Shown here: in pieces, positions 42,033-50,975 of the stretch
Layout: the number at the start of each line of letters is the position of its first letter
Numbering within the stretch: position 1 is the stretch's first letter
NCBI GenBank assembly: GCA_963792365.1
Contig: CAWBVW010000008.1
Location: 310,001-374,000 of the forward strand
Length of the DNA: 64,000 nt
Origin: JAOUGY01 sp963792365
Lineage (GTDB): Bacteria; Actinomycetota; Acidimicrobiia; Spongiisociales; ZC4RG35
Reading direction: 5' to 3'
The notes under the pieces: model-generated
Seen by the model: the letters and a program-made list of their open reading frames with translations, nothing else
What the model was told of the DNA's origin: nothing
Databases searched by the model: none
Program-made: the position numbers and the translations under genes

Positions 42033-43070
42033 ATGGAACTGGGACTCACGACTTTCGCCGAGACGTACGTGGAGCCGCACTGGGGAACACCGATCGATGC
42101 CGGGCAGCGGCTGCGCCAGGTGATCGAGGAGGTGCAGAAGGCCGAGGAAGTCGGTCTCGACGTCTACGGCATCGGAGAGCACCATCGACCTGACTTTGCA
42201 TCGTCGGCTCCGGCCGTCGTCTTGGCAGCGGCTGCAGGTCGGACCGAACGAATCCGACTGACGCCGGCGGTCAGCGTCCTGTCGTCCGACGATCCGGTTC
42301 GGGTCTTTCAGCAGTACGCGACCCTGGACCTGCTGTCGACCGGCCGGGCCGAGTTGCTCGTCGGACGTGGATCGTTCATCGAGTCGTTCCCGTTGTTCGG
42401 GTACGCGCTCGAGGACTACGACGAGCTCTTCGCGGAGAAACTCGACCTCCTACTGGCGGTCAGGGACAACGAGACCGTGAGCTGGACGGGTAGGTTCAGG
42501 CCATCGATCCAAGAGCGAGCGGTGTACCCCCGGCCGCACCAGGATCCGTTTCCGATCTGGGTGGGGGTGGGTGGGAATCCCCATTCGATCGTGCGCGCAG
42601 GTGTCCGTGGCCTTCCAGTTGCTCTCGCCATCATCGGTGGTGCGCCGCACCGGTTTGCGTCTCTGGCAAACCTGCACCGGCGCACCCTCGAAGAGCATGG
42701 GTTTGATTCGAAGCGGGCACCGCTGGCCGTTCACGCTCATGGCTTCGTGGGTGATGAACGAGCGGAAGCGGCTGATTTCTACTACCCCTCCTACGCCGAA
42801 GCCATGAGCCGACTCGGCGAAGAGCGCGGATGGGGGCCGATGACTCGCCCCCAATTCGATTCGATGCGCTCTCCGGAGGGCTCTCTCGTGCTGGGTGATC
42901 CCGACGACGTCGCGGCGAAGATCCTGCGGTGGCGGGAGGTGCTAGGGATCGAGCGGTTCATGCTTCACATCAGCGTGGGCACCCTGCCCCACGACCGGGT
43001 GCTCCACGCCATCGAGCTCCTGGGCACAGAGGTGGCGCCGCGGGTTCGGCGAGCCCTTGCCGGGGTCTGA
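42033..43070 (+). CDS. Luciferase-like (LLM-class) flavin monooxygenase
   Basis: 345 residues, TIM-barrel FMN/F420-type monooxygenase. Family traits: 'GIGEHHRPDFASSAPAVVL' near residue 50, 'RIRLTPAVSVLSSDDPVRV', 'GRAELLVGRGS' and 'PFPIWVGVGGNPHSI'. GAGGAG lies before the ATG. Divergent from the mini-lipoprotein. Members oxidise diverse small molecules with reduced flavin; substrate is not evident. Confidence 0.88.
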   Translation: MELGLTTFAETYVEPHWGTPIDAGQRLRQVIEEVQKAEEVGLDVYGIGEHHRPDFASSAPAVVLAAAAGRTERIRLTPAVSVLSSDDPVRVFQQYATLDLLSTGRAELLVGRGSFIESFPLFGYALEDYDELFAEKLDLLLAVRDNETVSWTGRFRPSIQERAVYPRPHQDPFPIWVGVGGNPHSIVRAGVRGLPVALAIIGGAPHRFASLANLHRRTLEEHGFDSKRAPLAVHAHGFVGDERAEAADFYYPSYAEAMSRLGEERGWGPMTRPQFDSMRSPEGSLVLGDPDDVAAKILRWREVLGIERFMLHISVGTLPHDRVLHAIELLGTEVAPRVRRALAGV

Positions 43071-43166
43071 CACTTCCGGAGGTCAGCTCATTGGCCCTGT
43101 CTCCGCCACTGCGGTGCGGGCTAGGGTGATGTTCGGGGTGGAAGCGCTGGGGTAGGGAGTGACGCA

Positions 43167-43979
43167 ATGGCACACAGTTCGACGTCGACGATGCAGCGAC
43201 GGCTGACCCGAGCGAAACGCCGCCTGGGTCTCGGCGCAGAGGTGAAGTCGCCCTTCGACAACATCTTTCACTGCTGTGTGCAGCGCACGGCCAGCCAATG
43301 GTTCCGTCTCATCCTCAATGACGAGACGGTGTATCGATATACCGGGTTGTACGTCGTGCCATACATCGAGCGCGGGCTGGATTCGGCGCACATCACCGAG
43401 GCGTTCCCAAAGCGGACGATCGCTGCCCACCTCTACGTCAACCGGCCGACGTTCGATGCGATGCCGAAGCCGAAGGACCACGCTGCGTTCTTCGTGACCA
43501 GGGATCCACGAGACATCGTCGTCTCCTTCTATTTTGCGGCCCGCCACTCTCACAAGCCGATCGGTGAGATACCGGACCTGCGGCGGAAGCTGGCCGGACT
43601 CGACGACGAGCAGGGCATGGAACTGGTGCTCGACACACTCGACGAGTGGGGTCTGTTCCGGGCGCAGAGGTCTTGGGGATCGCCGTCGTCCGGCGACGGC
43701 CCCCGCGTGTTCCGGTACGAGGACCTGGCATCGGATCATCGCAAGTTCCTGGGTGAAGTCTTCGATCACCTTCAGATCCAGATACCACCCGGTGAGTTCG
43801 AGTCGCTGTGCGAACGAAAGAGCTTCCGTGCGGTTACGGGTCGAGACCAGGGTTCTGAGGACGTGGGAAGTCACCTCAGGCGGGGTACACCCGGCGATTG
43901 GAGAGACCGACTGCCATCCCGTCTCGTCGGCAAGCTGGACGAAGTGACAGGCGGACTCCCGGCCGAGCTCGGCTACTGA
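43167..43979 (+). CDS. PAPS-dependent sulfotransferase
   Basis: 270 residues. Transfers sulfate from PAPS to a hydroxyl or amine acceptor. The 3'-phosphate motif is visible as 'TRDPRDIVVSFYF' (near 112), the 'RYEDL' element near 173, and the C-terminal 'RRGTPGDWRDRL' matches the RKGxxGDWK signature. The usual TxPKSGTxW loop is replaced by 'CCVQRTASQWF'. GGGAG precedes the ATG. No PAPS-synthesis genes are adjacent; a link to the sulfate made by the sulfur island is speculative. Confidence 0.82.
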   Translation: MAHSSTSTMQRRLTRAKRRLGLGAEVKSPFDNIFHCCVQRTASQWFRLILNDETVYRYTGLYVVPYIERGLDSAHITEAFPKRTIAAHLYVNRPTFDAMPKPKDHAAFFVTRDPRDIVVSFYFAARHSHKPIGEIPDLRRKLAGLDDEQGMELVLDTLDEWGLFRAQRSWGSPSSGDGPRVFRYEDLASDHRKFLGEVFDHLQIQIPPGEFESLCERKSFRAVTGRDQGSEDVGSHLRRGTPGDWRDRLPSRLVGKLDEVTGGLPAELGY

Positions 43980-44059
43980 GCGCCCTCCGCCGTCGGAGGC
44001 ATCGGCACGAGCCCGACTGATGTCACTCGTCAGGATGGACGGACGGCGATAATCCGAGG

Positions 44060-44737
44060 GTGGACGCACGCATCCTCCTGATCGAAGACGATCCCTCGAT
44101 CCGCGAGACGACGGCTTTGGGCCTCGAGGCGGCCGGCTTCGACGTCGAATCGGCTGCCGACGGCGACGAAGGGCTAGCCCGATTTCGTCATTCGCGCCCC
44201 GATCTCGTGTTGCTCGACGTCATGCTGCCGAAACGTGACGGCCTCGAGGTGTGCCGAATCATCAGACGGGATTCGAGTGTTCCCGTGGTCATGCTCACGG
44301 CACGATCCGACGCCATAGACATCGTGGTGGGTCTCGAGTCAGGAGCCGACGACTATGTCACGAAGCCCTTCGAGATGCCGGTGCTCGTCGCTCGGATCCG
44401 GGCCGCCTTGCGCCGTGTCCGCGGTCACGACTCGGCGGAGGTAGTCCGGCTGGGTGACGTAGAGATCGATGTGTTGGCTCACGTGGCCGAACGCCATGGC
44501 CAAGACCTCGGATTGTCCCCGATCGAGTTCCGGCTGCTCGTCGAGCTGGCGCAGGCGCCCGGTCGGGTCTTCTCCCGCGAGATCCTGCTGGAACGTGTGT
44601 GGGGGTATGACTATCTGGGCGACTCGAGATTGGTCGACATGGCGGTACAACGACTCCGGGCGAAGGTCGAGCCCGATCCGCACGATCCGACACTGATCGA
44701 GACGGTGCGCGGTGTCGGCTACCGAGCGGTGCGCTGA
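44060..44737 (+). CDS. OmpR-family response regulator (MtrA-like)
   Basis: 225 residues. Receiver domain with phosphorylation site D53 ('VLLDVMLPKRDG'), acidic pair 'EDDPS' and switch Lys K102 ('YVTKPFE'). C-terminal winged helix ends 'IETVRGVGYRAV'. GTG start. Overlaps the kinase gene by one base. Organisation regulator-kinase-GerMN lipoprotein resembles mtrA-mtrB-lpqB of actinobacteria. Confidence 0.92.
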   Translation: MDARILLIEDDPSIRETTALGLEAAGFDVESAADGDEGLARFRHSRPDLVLLDVMLPKRDGLEVCRIIRRDSSVPVVMLTARSDAIDIVVGLESGADDYVTKPFEMPVLVARIRAALRRVRGHDSAEVVRLGDVEIDVLAHVAERHGQDLGLSPIEFRLLVELAQAPGRVFSREILLERVWGYDYLGDSRLVDMAVQRLRAKVEPDPHDPTLIETVRGVGYRAVR

Positions 44738-46179
44738 TGACCCGGAGCTTCCGGGCCAGGCTCACCACAACGATCATCGTGCTGGTCGTCGTCACAGCCG
44801 GTTCATTGTCGGCAGGGGCCTTCTTCCTCGTCCGCAACTCGCTGCGCGGTCAACTCGTGGAGGAAGCGCTGACACGTGCCGAATTCAATCTCGTCCAGCT
44901 CGCCGATGCCGAGGAGATCCCCGATTCGCTCGAGCGAGAGGCCTTCGAGCAGAGCCGATTGATCGACCGGTTTCTGCTTCGAGGTGCCGCCGGCGTGTAT
45001 GTCGATTTCGGGGACGGTGACCCCTACGTCTCCCGACCGGATCTGGTGGAAACGCCGCAGATCATCGATCCGGAGCTCACCGAACTCGCAAGGAACGGGA
45101 GATACGGGTACCAGTTTGTCACGGCCGGGTCAGATCCGATGCTGGTCGTGGCGGGCCGGCGTCCCTCGGGTGACGAGATCTACTACTTCTTCAACGATGC
45201 CTCGGTGGTCGGCCGGGCGGCCTCAGACTTGGGCAGGTACCTGGCCGTGGCTGCTGGAATCGTCGTGGTGTTGGCGGTACTGGCGGCGGGGACCGTGGCC
45301 CGAGGTGTCCTGAGACCGATCGACTCGGCCGGACGCGCGGCGCAGCGGATCGCTGCAGGCGAGCTCGAGACGAGAGTGGCCGTGACGTCAGACGACGAGT
45401 TCGGACGTCTATCGGAGACGTTCAACATGATGGCGGCCTCACTCCAGACTCAGGTTGCCGAGCTGGAAGAGGGGGAGGCCAGGGAGAGGCGCTTCGTCGC
45501 CGATGTGTCGCACGAGCTTCGCACGCCCTTGACGGGCCTGTCGAACGAGGCCGAGCTTCTGCGCTCGCACATCGACGAGCTCACCGGCGTCGGGCGGCGT
45601 GCAGCCGAATTGCTGATGGCCGACGTCACCCGTCTTCGCAGACTCGTGGAGGAGCTTCTCGAGATCTCGCGCCTCGATGCCGGTGCTCCGGGACGAGACA
45701 TCGAATCAACCGACATCGGGCGACTGCTCCACGCCCTCGTTGTGGAGCGGCATTCGGATGCCCGGGTCGTGGGCGAACTCGTCACCGTGGAGTGTGACCG
45801 ACGGGGTGTCGAGCGCGTGGTCGCGAACCTCCTCGACAACGCTCTCGTCCATGCCCCGGGGGCCGCCGTCACGGTTACGTACGCCTTGGAAGCAGGAGGG
45901 ATGTCGATCAAGGTTGAAGACGATGGCCCGGGAGTGGACGCCGAATCCCTCCCCCGGTTGTTCGACCGCTTCTTCAAGGCCGATACGTCACGACAGGGGG
46001 GAAGCGGATTGGGTCTTGCGATCGCCAAGCGCCATGCCGAGCGAATGGGTGGCGAACTCACTGCTGCGGCCCGGCCAAACGGCGGCCTCGTTTTCGAGCT
46101 GAGATTCCCCGTGACCGACTCGTTACACGCCGCCGTGCTCGGTGAGACCTCAGCACCGCATGCTGATGGTGAGACGTGA
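44737..46179 (+). CDS. Sensor histidine kinase (MtrB-like)
   Basis: 480 residues: membrane helix near 10-32, extracytoplasmic sensor region, second helix near 168-190, HAMP, then HisKA with phospho-accepting H259 in 'VSHELRTPLTG' and an ATPase domain ('NLLDNALVHAPG', 'DDGPGVDAESL', 'GSGLGLAIAKRHAE'). Partner of the preceding regulator. Signals sensed cannot be read; MtrB-type kinases respond to envelope or cell-cycle state. Confidence 0.92.
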   Translation: MTRSFRARLTTTIIVLVVVTAGSLSAGAFFLVRNSLRGQLVEEALTRAEFNLVQLADAEEIPDSLEREAFEQSRLIDRFLLRGAAGVYVDFGDGDPYVSRPDLVETPQIIDPELTELARNGRYGYQFVTAGSDPMLVVAGRRPSGDEIYYFFNDASVVGRAASDLGRYLAVAAGIVVVLAVLAAGTVARGVLRPIDSAGRAAQRIAAGELETRVAVTSDDEFGRLSETFNMMAASLQTQVAELEEGEARERRFVADVSHELRTPLTGLSNEAELLRSHIDELTGVGRRAAELLMADVTRLRRLVEELLEISRLDAGAPGRDIESTDIGRLLHALVVERHSDARVVGELVTVECDRRGVERVVANLLDNALVHAPGAAVTVTYALEAGGMSIKVEDDGPGVDAESLPRLFDRFFKADTSRQGGSGLGLAIAKRHAERMGGELTAAARPNGGLVFELRFPVTDSLHAAVLGETSAPHADGET

Positions 46180-46198
46180 GACCCGTGAGGAGGAAGTC

Positions 46199-47599
46199 AT
46201 GAGACGGCTCGTTGTCATCATCAGTGTGCTGGCGTTGGTGTTGGTTGCCTGTGGCGACGACGTGGGTGACGGTGGTGCGGTCACCACCCTCCCCAACTCA
46301 CCGAGCAGTACCACGACGGACACGACGGCGCCGGGCAGCGGTACGACCACGAGCACGACGCCGACGCAGACCACCCAGCCGGTCGGGGAGCGGTTCGTAC
46401 AGATCTATCTGGTTCAGGATGGCGCCTACGCCAAGGCGGTGACGAGGGCAGTGCCCGGCACGCTCGACGTGGCCGCCAATGCAGTCCGGGCGCTGATCGA
46501 CGGCCCCACGGCGTCTGAGGCCGAGGCCGGGTTGTCGACCGCGATTCCACAGGACACCTTGTTGCTTGGCATCGACATCTCCGACGGGGTCGCCACCGTT
46601 GATCTCTCTCAGGAATTCGAGCAGGGCGGCGGCACGTTCGGCATGACGAGTCGATTGGCCCAGGTCGTGTACACCCTCACGCAGTTCGACAGCGTCGATG
46701 AAGTGGTCTTCTGGATCGACGGGGAGCTGGTGACGGTCTTCTCCGGGGAGGGCATCCTGCTGGAGGAGCCGGTCGGTCGCTCCGACTACGAGTCGGCGTT
46801 GCCGCTGAGCGCCCCGGCAGCTCGATGGACACAGTCCGAGCTGCCGTCACTGGAAGGTGTTCCGCTCGAAGAACAGCGGCGTGTGGTTCTGGTCACTTCC
46901 GATGACGTGTTGAACGTTCGTAGTGGGGCTGGTGTGGACAACGAGATCGTCGGGATGCTCGAACCCGGAGCAGTGATCAGAATCACGGATGAGGGCCGGA
47001 CGGTGGGAACCTCCACCTGGTTCGAGATCGCAACTCCCGACGGAGTCGGCTGGGTGAACGCCCGTTTCCTGGGAGCGGTCGTGAGCGACGCGGCTTTCGC
47101 AGGCGACCCGAAGGTCCTGGCACTGCTCCAGCAGATGGCCGAGATCATGGCCGATGACGGCGACCTCACGTCGGTCGTGTCGAGCAGAGGGCTGTATGTG
47201 GCCCACAACGCGCCACCCATCCACTTCGACACGGACCAACTGGCGATCCTCATGACGGACGCAACCACCTACAAGTGGGGTTCGGCGGCGTTGGAACCCG
47301 GCAGCCCGGAGATTCCGTCCCGCACGTTCGCCGAGGCGATTGGTGACCGTTTCGTCTCGACCTTCGTCGACGATGACGTGTCGCTGATGAGGGACACGGT
47401 GGAACTCGGAGGCAATGGGAACATCGCTGAATACGCCATCCCGTTCGAGTTCGAGGGATTCCATTTCGTGAGCGTGTACGACCCTGGCGACGAGGCTCGG
47501 TACGAGGGCTTGGACTGGACGGCCTGGTATGTCTCGATCGACTACGAGGACGGTGAGCCCAGGGTGGTCGGCATGACGCTCAACGAATGGGCGCCGTGA
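46199..47599 (+). CDS. GerMN/SH3-domain lipoprotein (LpqB-like)
   Basis: 466 residues. Lipoprotein signal with Cys near residue 18 ('LVLVACGDD'), Thr-rich linker, a GerMN domain (about 65-185, 'VRALIDGPTASEAEAGLSTA', 'VTVDLSQEFEQGG'-like), and a bacterial SH3 domain ('LNVRSGAGVDNEIVGMLEPG', 240-300). LpqB, which modulates MtrAB in actinobacteria, also has a GerMN domain but carries a beta-propeller rather than SH3. GAGGAGGA precedes ATG 46199. The C-terminal 160 residues are unrecognised. Confidence 0.85.
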   Translation: MRRLVVIISVLALVLVACGDDVGDGGAVTTLPNSPSSTTTDTTAPGSGTTTSTTPTQTTQPVGERFVQIYLVQDGAYAKAVTRAVPGTLDVAANAVRALIDGPTASEAEAGLSTAIPQDTLLLGIDISDGVATVDLSQEFEQGGGTFGMTSRLAQVVYTLTQFDSVDEVVFWIDGELVTVFSGEGILLEEPVGRSDYESALPLSAPAARWTQSELPSLEGVPLEEQRRVVLVTSDDVLNVRSGAGVDNEIVGMLEPGAVIRITDEGRTVGTSTWFEIATPDGVGWVNARFLGAVVSDAAFAGDPKVLALLQQMAEIMADDGDLTSVVSSRGLYVAHNAPPIHFDTDQLAILMTDATTYKWGSAALEPGSPEIPSRTFAEAIGDRFVSTFVDDDVSLMRDTVELGGNGNIAEYAIPFEFEGFHFVSVYDPGDEARYEGLDWTAWYVSIDYEDGEPRVVGMTLNEWAP

Positions 47600-47618
47600 C
47601 CGACGATCCGCTGAGAGC

Positions 47619-48785
47619 TCAAAGTGGTCGAGGAACGTGTTCCTCGACCACTTTCTTGTCCAGCACGAAGAACGCCAGACCGACGGACACGATCGTGGCG
47701 GCCAGTCCGATCCACATCGGCCCATAGCCCTGACGTTCCACGATGAGCCCGATGATCGGTGCCCCGATCAGCGGACCGAGGTCGAACGTGGCGGAGAAGA
47801 GGCTCATGCCCCCGGCCCGTCGATCCTCTGGAGATCGCCCCACGACGAGGCCACCGAGGATCGGGAACATGAAGGCGTGACCGGTGCCGGCGACGGCGGC
47901 TGCGATCCACAGCATCGTCGTCGTCGACGTGATCGAGAGCAGTGCGATCCCGGCGCCGTAGAACGCGATCGCTGGGTACAGGACCCGCATCTCGCCGATT
48001 CGCTGTGGGAGGGAAGAGAGTCCCAGTCTGGTGACGATGGCCGCTACTGCGTACGCGGTGAAGAACGGACCGACCGCCCCGATGCCCGTTGCGTCGACGA
48101 AGGTACGCATGAAGTTGAGGAGCGTGCCGAAGCCCAGGCCGAAACCCACCATCATCAGCCAGATCGGGACCAGCGGTCGGTACGTGATCAGAGCCAGTGA
48201 GCCGCCTGGAGTATGGAGCTTTGGTCGGTTCTCGATGGCTCTCATCGAGAACAACACCACCAGCAGTGCGGCCTCGGCGGCCGCCATTCCGATGAACATC
48301 CCTGAGTACCCGTACGACGCAACCAGGCGGTCGCCCAGTAGGGGCCCGATGGCGCCCGCCACCATTCCCGAGAGCCCGTACCAGGCGATGGCTTGCGATC
48401 GGCGGTCGGCGGGGATCGCATCCGAGGCGTACGTGATGAGGCCGGTGAACGTCACCGCCACGGCTGTCATGTGTATGGCCCGGATGACAAAGACCAACGG
48501 TCCAATCGAGCTCACCATGAGGAACGACAGTGTTGCGAGGATCCGCACGACCGCGGCCACCCGAACGATGGGAATGCGGCCGTATTGATCCATCCACGAT
48601 CCCGTCCGCGGTCGTACCGCGATCGCAGTCACGGCCGCCACCGAGGCAGTCGCTCCGATCACGGCCTCGCCGGCACCCAGGCCGCTGAGAAACCCGGCAA
48701 AGTGCACGAAGAGCGTGAACGACAGGTCCGAGAAGAAGTTGGCGATCCAGGCACGAGCGAATCTCGGCGTGATGATGGAGCGCAT
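47619..48785 (-). CDS. MFS transporter
   Basis: 388 residues from ATG 48785, 12 hydrophobic helices. The inter-helix 'GSWMDQYGRIPIVR' near residue 55 is the usual MFS loop 2-3 motif. The C-terminus is basic. Probably an exporter, but no substrate-specific features are seen. The start is uncertain; the frame is open to 48878 and no good ribosome site is visible. Divergent from the NuoF-like gene. Confidence 0.8.
   Translation of the reverse strand: MRSIITPRFARAWIANFFSDLSFTLFVHFAGFLSGLGAGEAVIGATASVAAVTAIAVRPRTGSWMDQYGRIPIVRVAAVVRILATLSFLMVSSIGPLVFVIRAIHMTAVAVTFTGLITYASDAIPADRRSQAIAWYGLSGMVAGAIGPLLGDRLVASYGYSGMFIGMAAAEAALLVVLFSMRAIENRPKLHTPGGSLALITYRPLVPIWLMMVGFGLGFGTLLNFMRTFVDATGIGAVGPFFTAYAVAAIVTRLGLSSLPQRIGEMRVLYPAIAFYGAGIALLSITSTTTMLWIAAAVAGTGHAFMFPILGGLVVGRSPEDRRAGGMSLFSATFDLGPLIGAPIIGLIVERQGYGPMWIGLAATIVSVGLAFFVLDKKVVEEHVPRPL
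47621..47654. terminator. Bidirectional terminator hairpin
   Basis: Perfect 16-bp arms AAAGTGGTCGAGGAAC (47621-47636) and GTTCCTCGACCACTTT (47639-47654), with A-rich left and T-rich right flanks, so it works on both strands. It sits between convergent genes and overlaps the last codons of the MFS gene. Confidence 0.85.
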
Positions 48786-48858
48786 CGGCGCCAGTATCGC
48801 CGATGTCGCAACGCCTGAATCCTCCCGGAGACCGGGACTACCCGTGTAGCTTTTGCCC

Positions 48859-50109
48859 ATGCACGATTTGTTGCCCACGGACCCCGTGAGAAGCTATGAG
48901 GAGTATCTCGAGCGTGTGGGCGGGTCTGCGATCCCATCAGCAGCGACGCTCGGCGCAGACGAGGTGATCAGCCGGGTTCGTCGCTCTGGGCTCCGTGGTC
49001 GTGGAGGAGCAGGATTCCCGACCGGGGTCAAGTGGCAAGGAGCGGCCCAAACGACGGCGCCGCGGATGATGGTCTGCAATGCGGCCGAGGGTGAGCCGGG
49101 GACGCGAAAGGATCGGGCGCTGCTGGAGGCCGACCCCTATCTGGTGATCGAAGGCCTGGTGGTGGCCGCGTTGGCCATCGACGCCGAAGTGGCGGTGATC
49201 GGGATCAAAGAGAAGTTTGGGCGGCAGGTTCGGAGGCTCACCGACGCGGCCGCAGAGATGGCCGAGAGTGGCGTGCTCGACGAGATCGAGGTGCGCATCG
49301 TTGGTGGACCGGACGACTACCTCTTCGGTGTCGAGACAGCGATGTTGGAGGTGCTCGCCGGCCGCGACCCGCTCCCGCGGGTTGAACCGCCGTACATTCG
49401 AGGGCTGGAAGGCCCAGGTGGCGTCGAGACCGCTGTCGCTGTCAACAACGTCGAAACACTCGCCAACGTGCCAGGGATCGTGCTGAACGGTCCCGACGCT
49501 TTTCGTGATCGAGGCACGGATCGTTCACCGGGCACCATGCTCTTTACGATCTCAGGTGACGTCCGCAACGCCACCGTCGCTGAGTTACCGATGGGTACCC
49601 CCCTCTCGGTGCTGGTCCATGGCGTCGGTGGAGGCATGATGAACAAACGCACTCCGAAACTGGTCGTGTCCGGTGTCTCCAACCGTCCCCTCGAGGACGC
49701 CGAGCTGGACACGCCCCTGTCGTTCGAGGCGATGGATGCAATCGGCTCGGGCCTCGGCTCTGGCGGTTTCGTCGTCTACGACGACACCACGTGCGTCGTG
49801 GAGGTTGGGGCGGTGCTCTCAGGGTTCCTGCAGATCGGGTCGTGTGGTCAATGTCCGCCGTGCAACCTCGGCACCACTGCCATCACCAGCGGCTTCGAAC
49901 AGATTCTGGATGGGAAGGGGTCTGTCGAAGTCGTCGAGGAGCTCGCCGCATGGACACAACGCGTCACGGACGCCAACCGGTGCGGGCTGGGAGCGGGGCA
50001 GCGCAACCTCGCAGTGGGGATTCTCGAGGTGTTCACCGACGATGTCGTGGCGTGCCTGGAAGGACGATGCCCGGGTCACCGTGGATTGATCCCTCCCGTG
50101 CTCGACTGA
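48859..50109 (+). CDS. Orphan NuoF-like NADH-binding flavoprotein
   Basis: 416 residues, related to NADH dehydrogenase subunit F. FMN/NADH motifs 'GRGGAGFPTGVKW' and 'NAAEGEPGTRKDR' (usual Phe replaced by Arg) are present, then an SLBB-type region, and Fe-S ligands 'SCGQCPPC' with a final Cys in 'RCGLG'. There are no NuoE or NuoG partners nearby, so it may serve a stand-alone NADH:acceptor role or pair with genes elsewhere. TTG 48853 is an alternative start. Confidence 0.85.
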   Translation: MHDLLPTDPVRSYEEYLERVGGSAIPSAATLGADEVISRVRRSGLRGRGGAGFPTGVKWQGAAQTTAPRMMVCNAAEGEPGTRKDRALLEADPYLVIEGLVVAALAIDAEVAVIGIKEKFGRQVRRLTDAAAEMAESGVLDEIEVRIVGGPDDYLFGVETAMLEVLAGRDPLPRVEPPYIRGLEGPGGVETAVAVNNVETLANVPGIVLNGPDAFRDRGTDRSPGTMLFTISGDVRNATVAELPMGTPLSVLVHGVGGGMMNKRTPKLVVSGVSNRPLEDAELDTPLSFEAMDAIGSGLGSGGFVVYDDTTCVVEVGAVLSGFLQIGSCGQCPPCNLGTTAITSGFEQILDGKGSVEVVEELAAWTQRVTDANRCGLGAGQRNLAVGILEVFTDDVVACLEGRCPGHRGLIPPVLD

Positions 50110-50122
50110 CCGGGACCGACCG

Positions 50123-50905
50123 TCAGGCGCAGTCGATGCAGATGTTCGGATCATCCGACATCAGGTTCAGCGGCTTTTGTTGGAAGCAGTTCGTGCAGAC
50201 GAAGGTGGTCGCCTGCGACCGGGTTGGTCGTCGCGGTGCGACCGGCTTCGATGAGCGGGGTCGACGGGGCGGAGACTTCGAAGTGATGGTGGCGGCTCGG
50301 CGGGTCACGAAGTGGCTTCCCGGATCGTGTTCCTTCTCGACGGCCCACCACAGCGCGTCGAGCGTCCAGAGGTCGGTTCCGACATCGGCTGCGATCGTCA
50401 GGATCATGTCGTTGACCTCTGCGTACCGGCGTCCGTTGGACGTCGCCGCGTCGAGATCAGGCCACAACCCCAGGCGCCTCATCGCCGCTTCCGAGATGGT
50501 GTTCCACACTCCGTACGCATCCGGCTTGGAGACGAGCAGGATCGGTGTGTACACGGAGCGGTCGAGACCCGGCACGGCCAAATGTCCTTCGATCGGATCG
50601 ATCTCGTCGACTCGTTCCTCGATCGGGCGCGACTCGTCGACGAGCACGCCCAGGGCCCAACGGAGCAGATCCATGCTGTGGGTCATCCGAGCCTCGTCGC
50701 GGTGAAGCCCCCACCAATGACCGTTGTTCTCGAATTGGAGGAAGCCGCCGAACTCCGCGGCTGTGAGGACGTCGATGCCTGACGGAGTGAACGTGTCGGC
50801 GTACCTGCGAAGCACGTGGTCCCGCTCACGGATCATCTGGCTCACATCGGCATGCGGCGTGTATTCGAGATGGCGTCGGAGGAGTCGGATGGGATCAGTT
50901 GGCAT
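50123..50905 (-). CDS. Hypothetical protein with C-terminal zinc ribbon
   Basis: 260 residues from ATG 50905. The body is soluble and mixed alpha/beta without a recognised domain. The C-terminal 25 residues hold 'CTNCFQQKP' and 'CIDCA', two CxxC pairs forming a zinc ribbon, preceded by a basic, Ser/Pro/Arg-rich linker. The upstream part of the open frame (to 51328) is antisense overlap with the dioxygenase gene and is excluded. Confidence 0.7.
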   Translation of the reverse strand: MPTDPIRLLRRHLEYTPHADVSQMIRERDHVLRRYADTFTPSGIDVLTAAEFGGFLQFENNGHWWGLHRDEARMTHSMDLLRWALGVLVDESRPIEERVDEIDPIEGHLAVPGLDRSVYTPILLVSKPDAYGVWNTISEAAMRRLGLWPDLDAATSNGRRYAEVNDMILTIAADVGTDLWTLDALWWAVEKEHDPGSHFVTRRAATITSKSPPRRPRSSKPVAPRRPTRSQATTFVCTNCFQQKPLNLMSDDPNICIDCA

Positions 50906-50975
50906 GCGAGGCGGAACCTTACCGACCGCGAACCCGTGGCCGACCGTCTGGCGCCCCAGCGTCCCTCCGGTCGGG

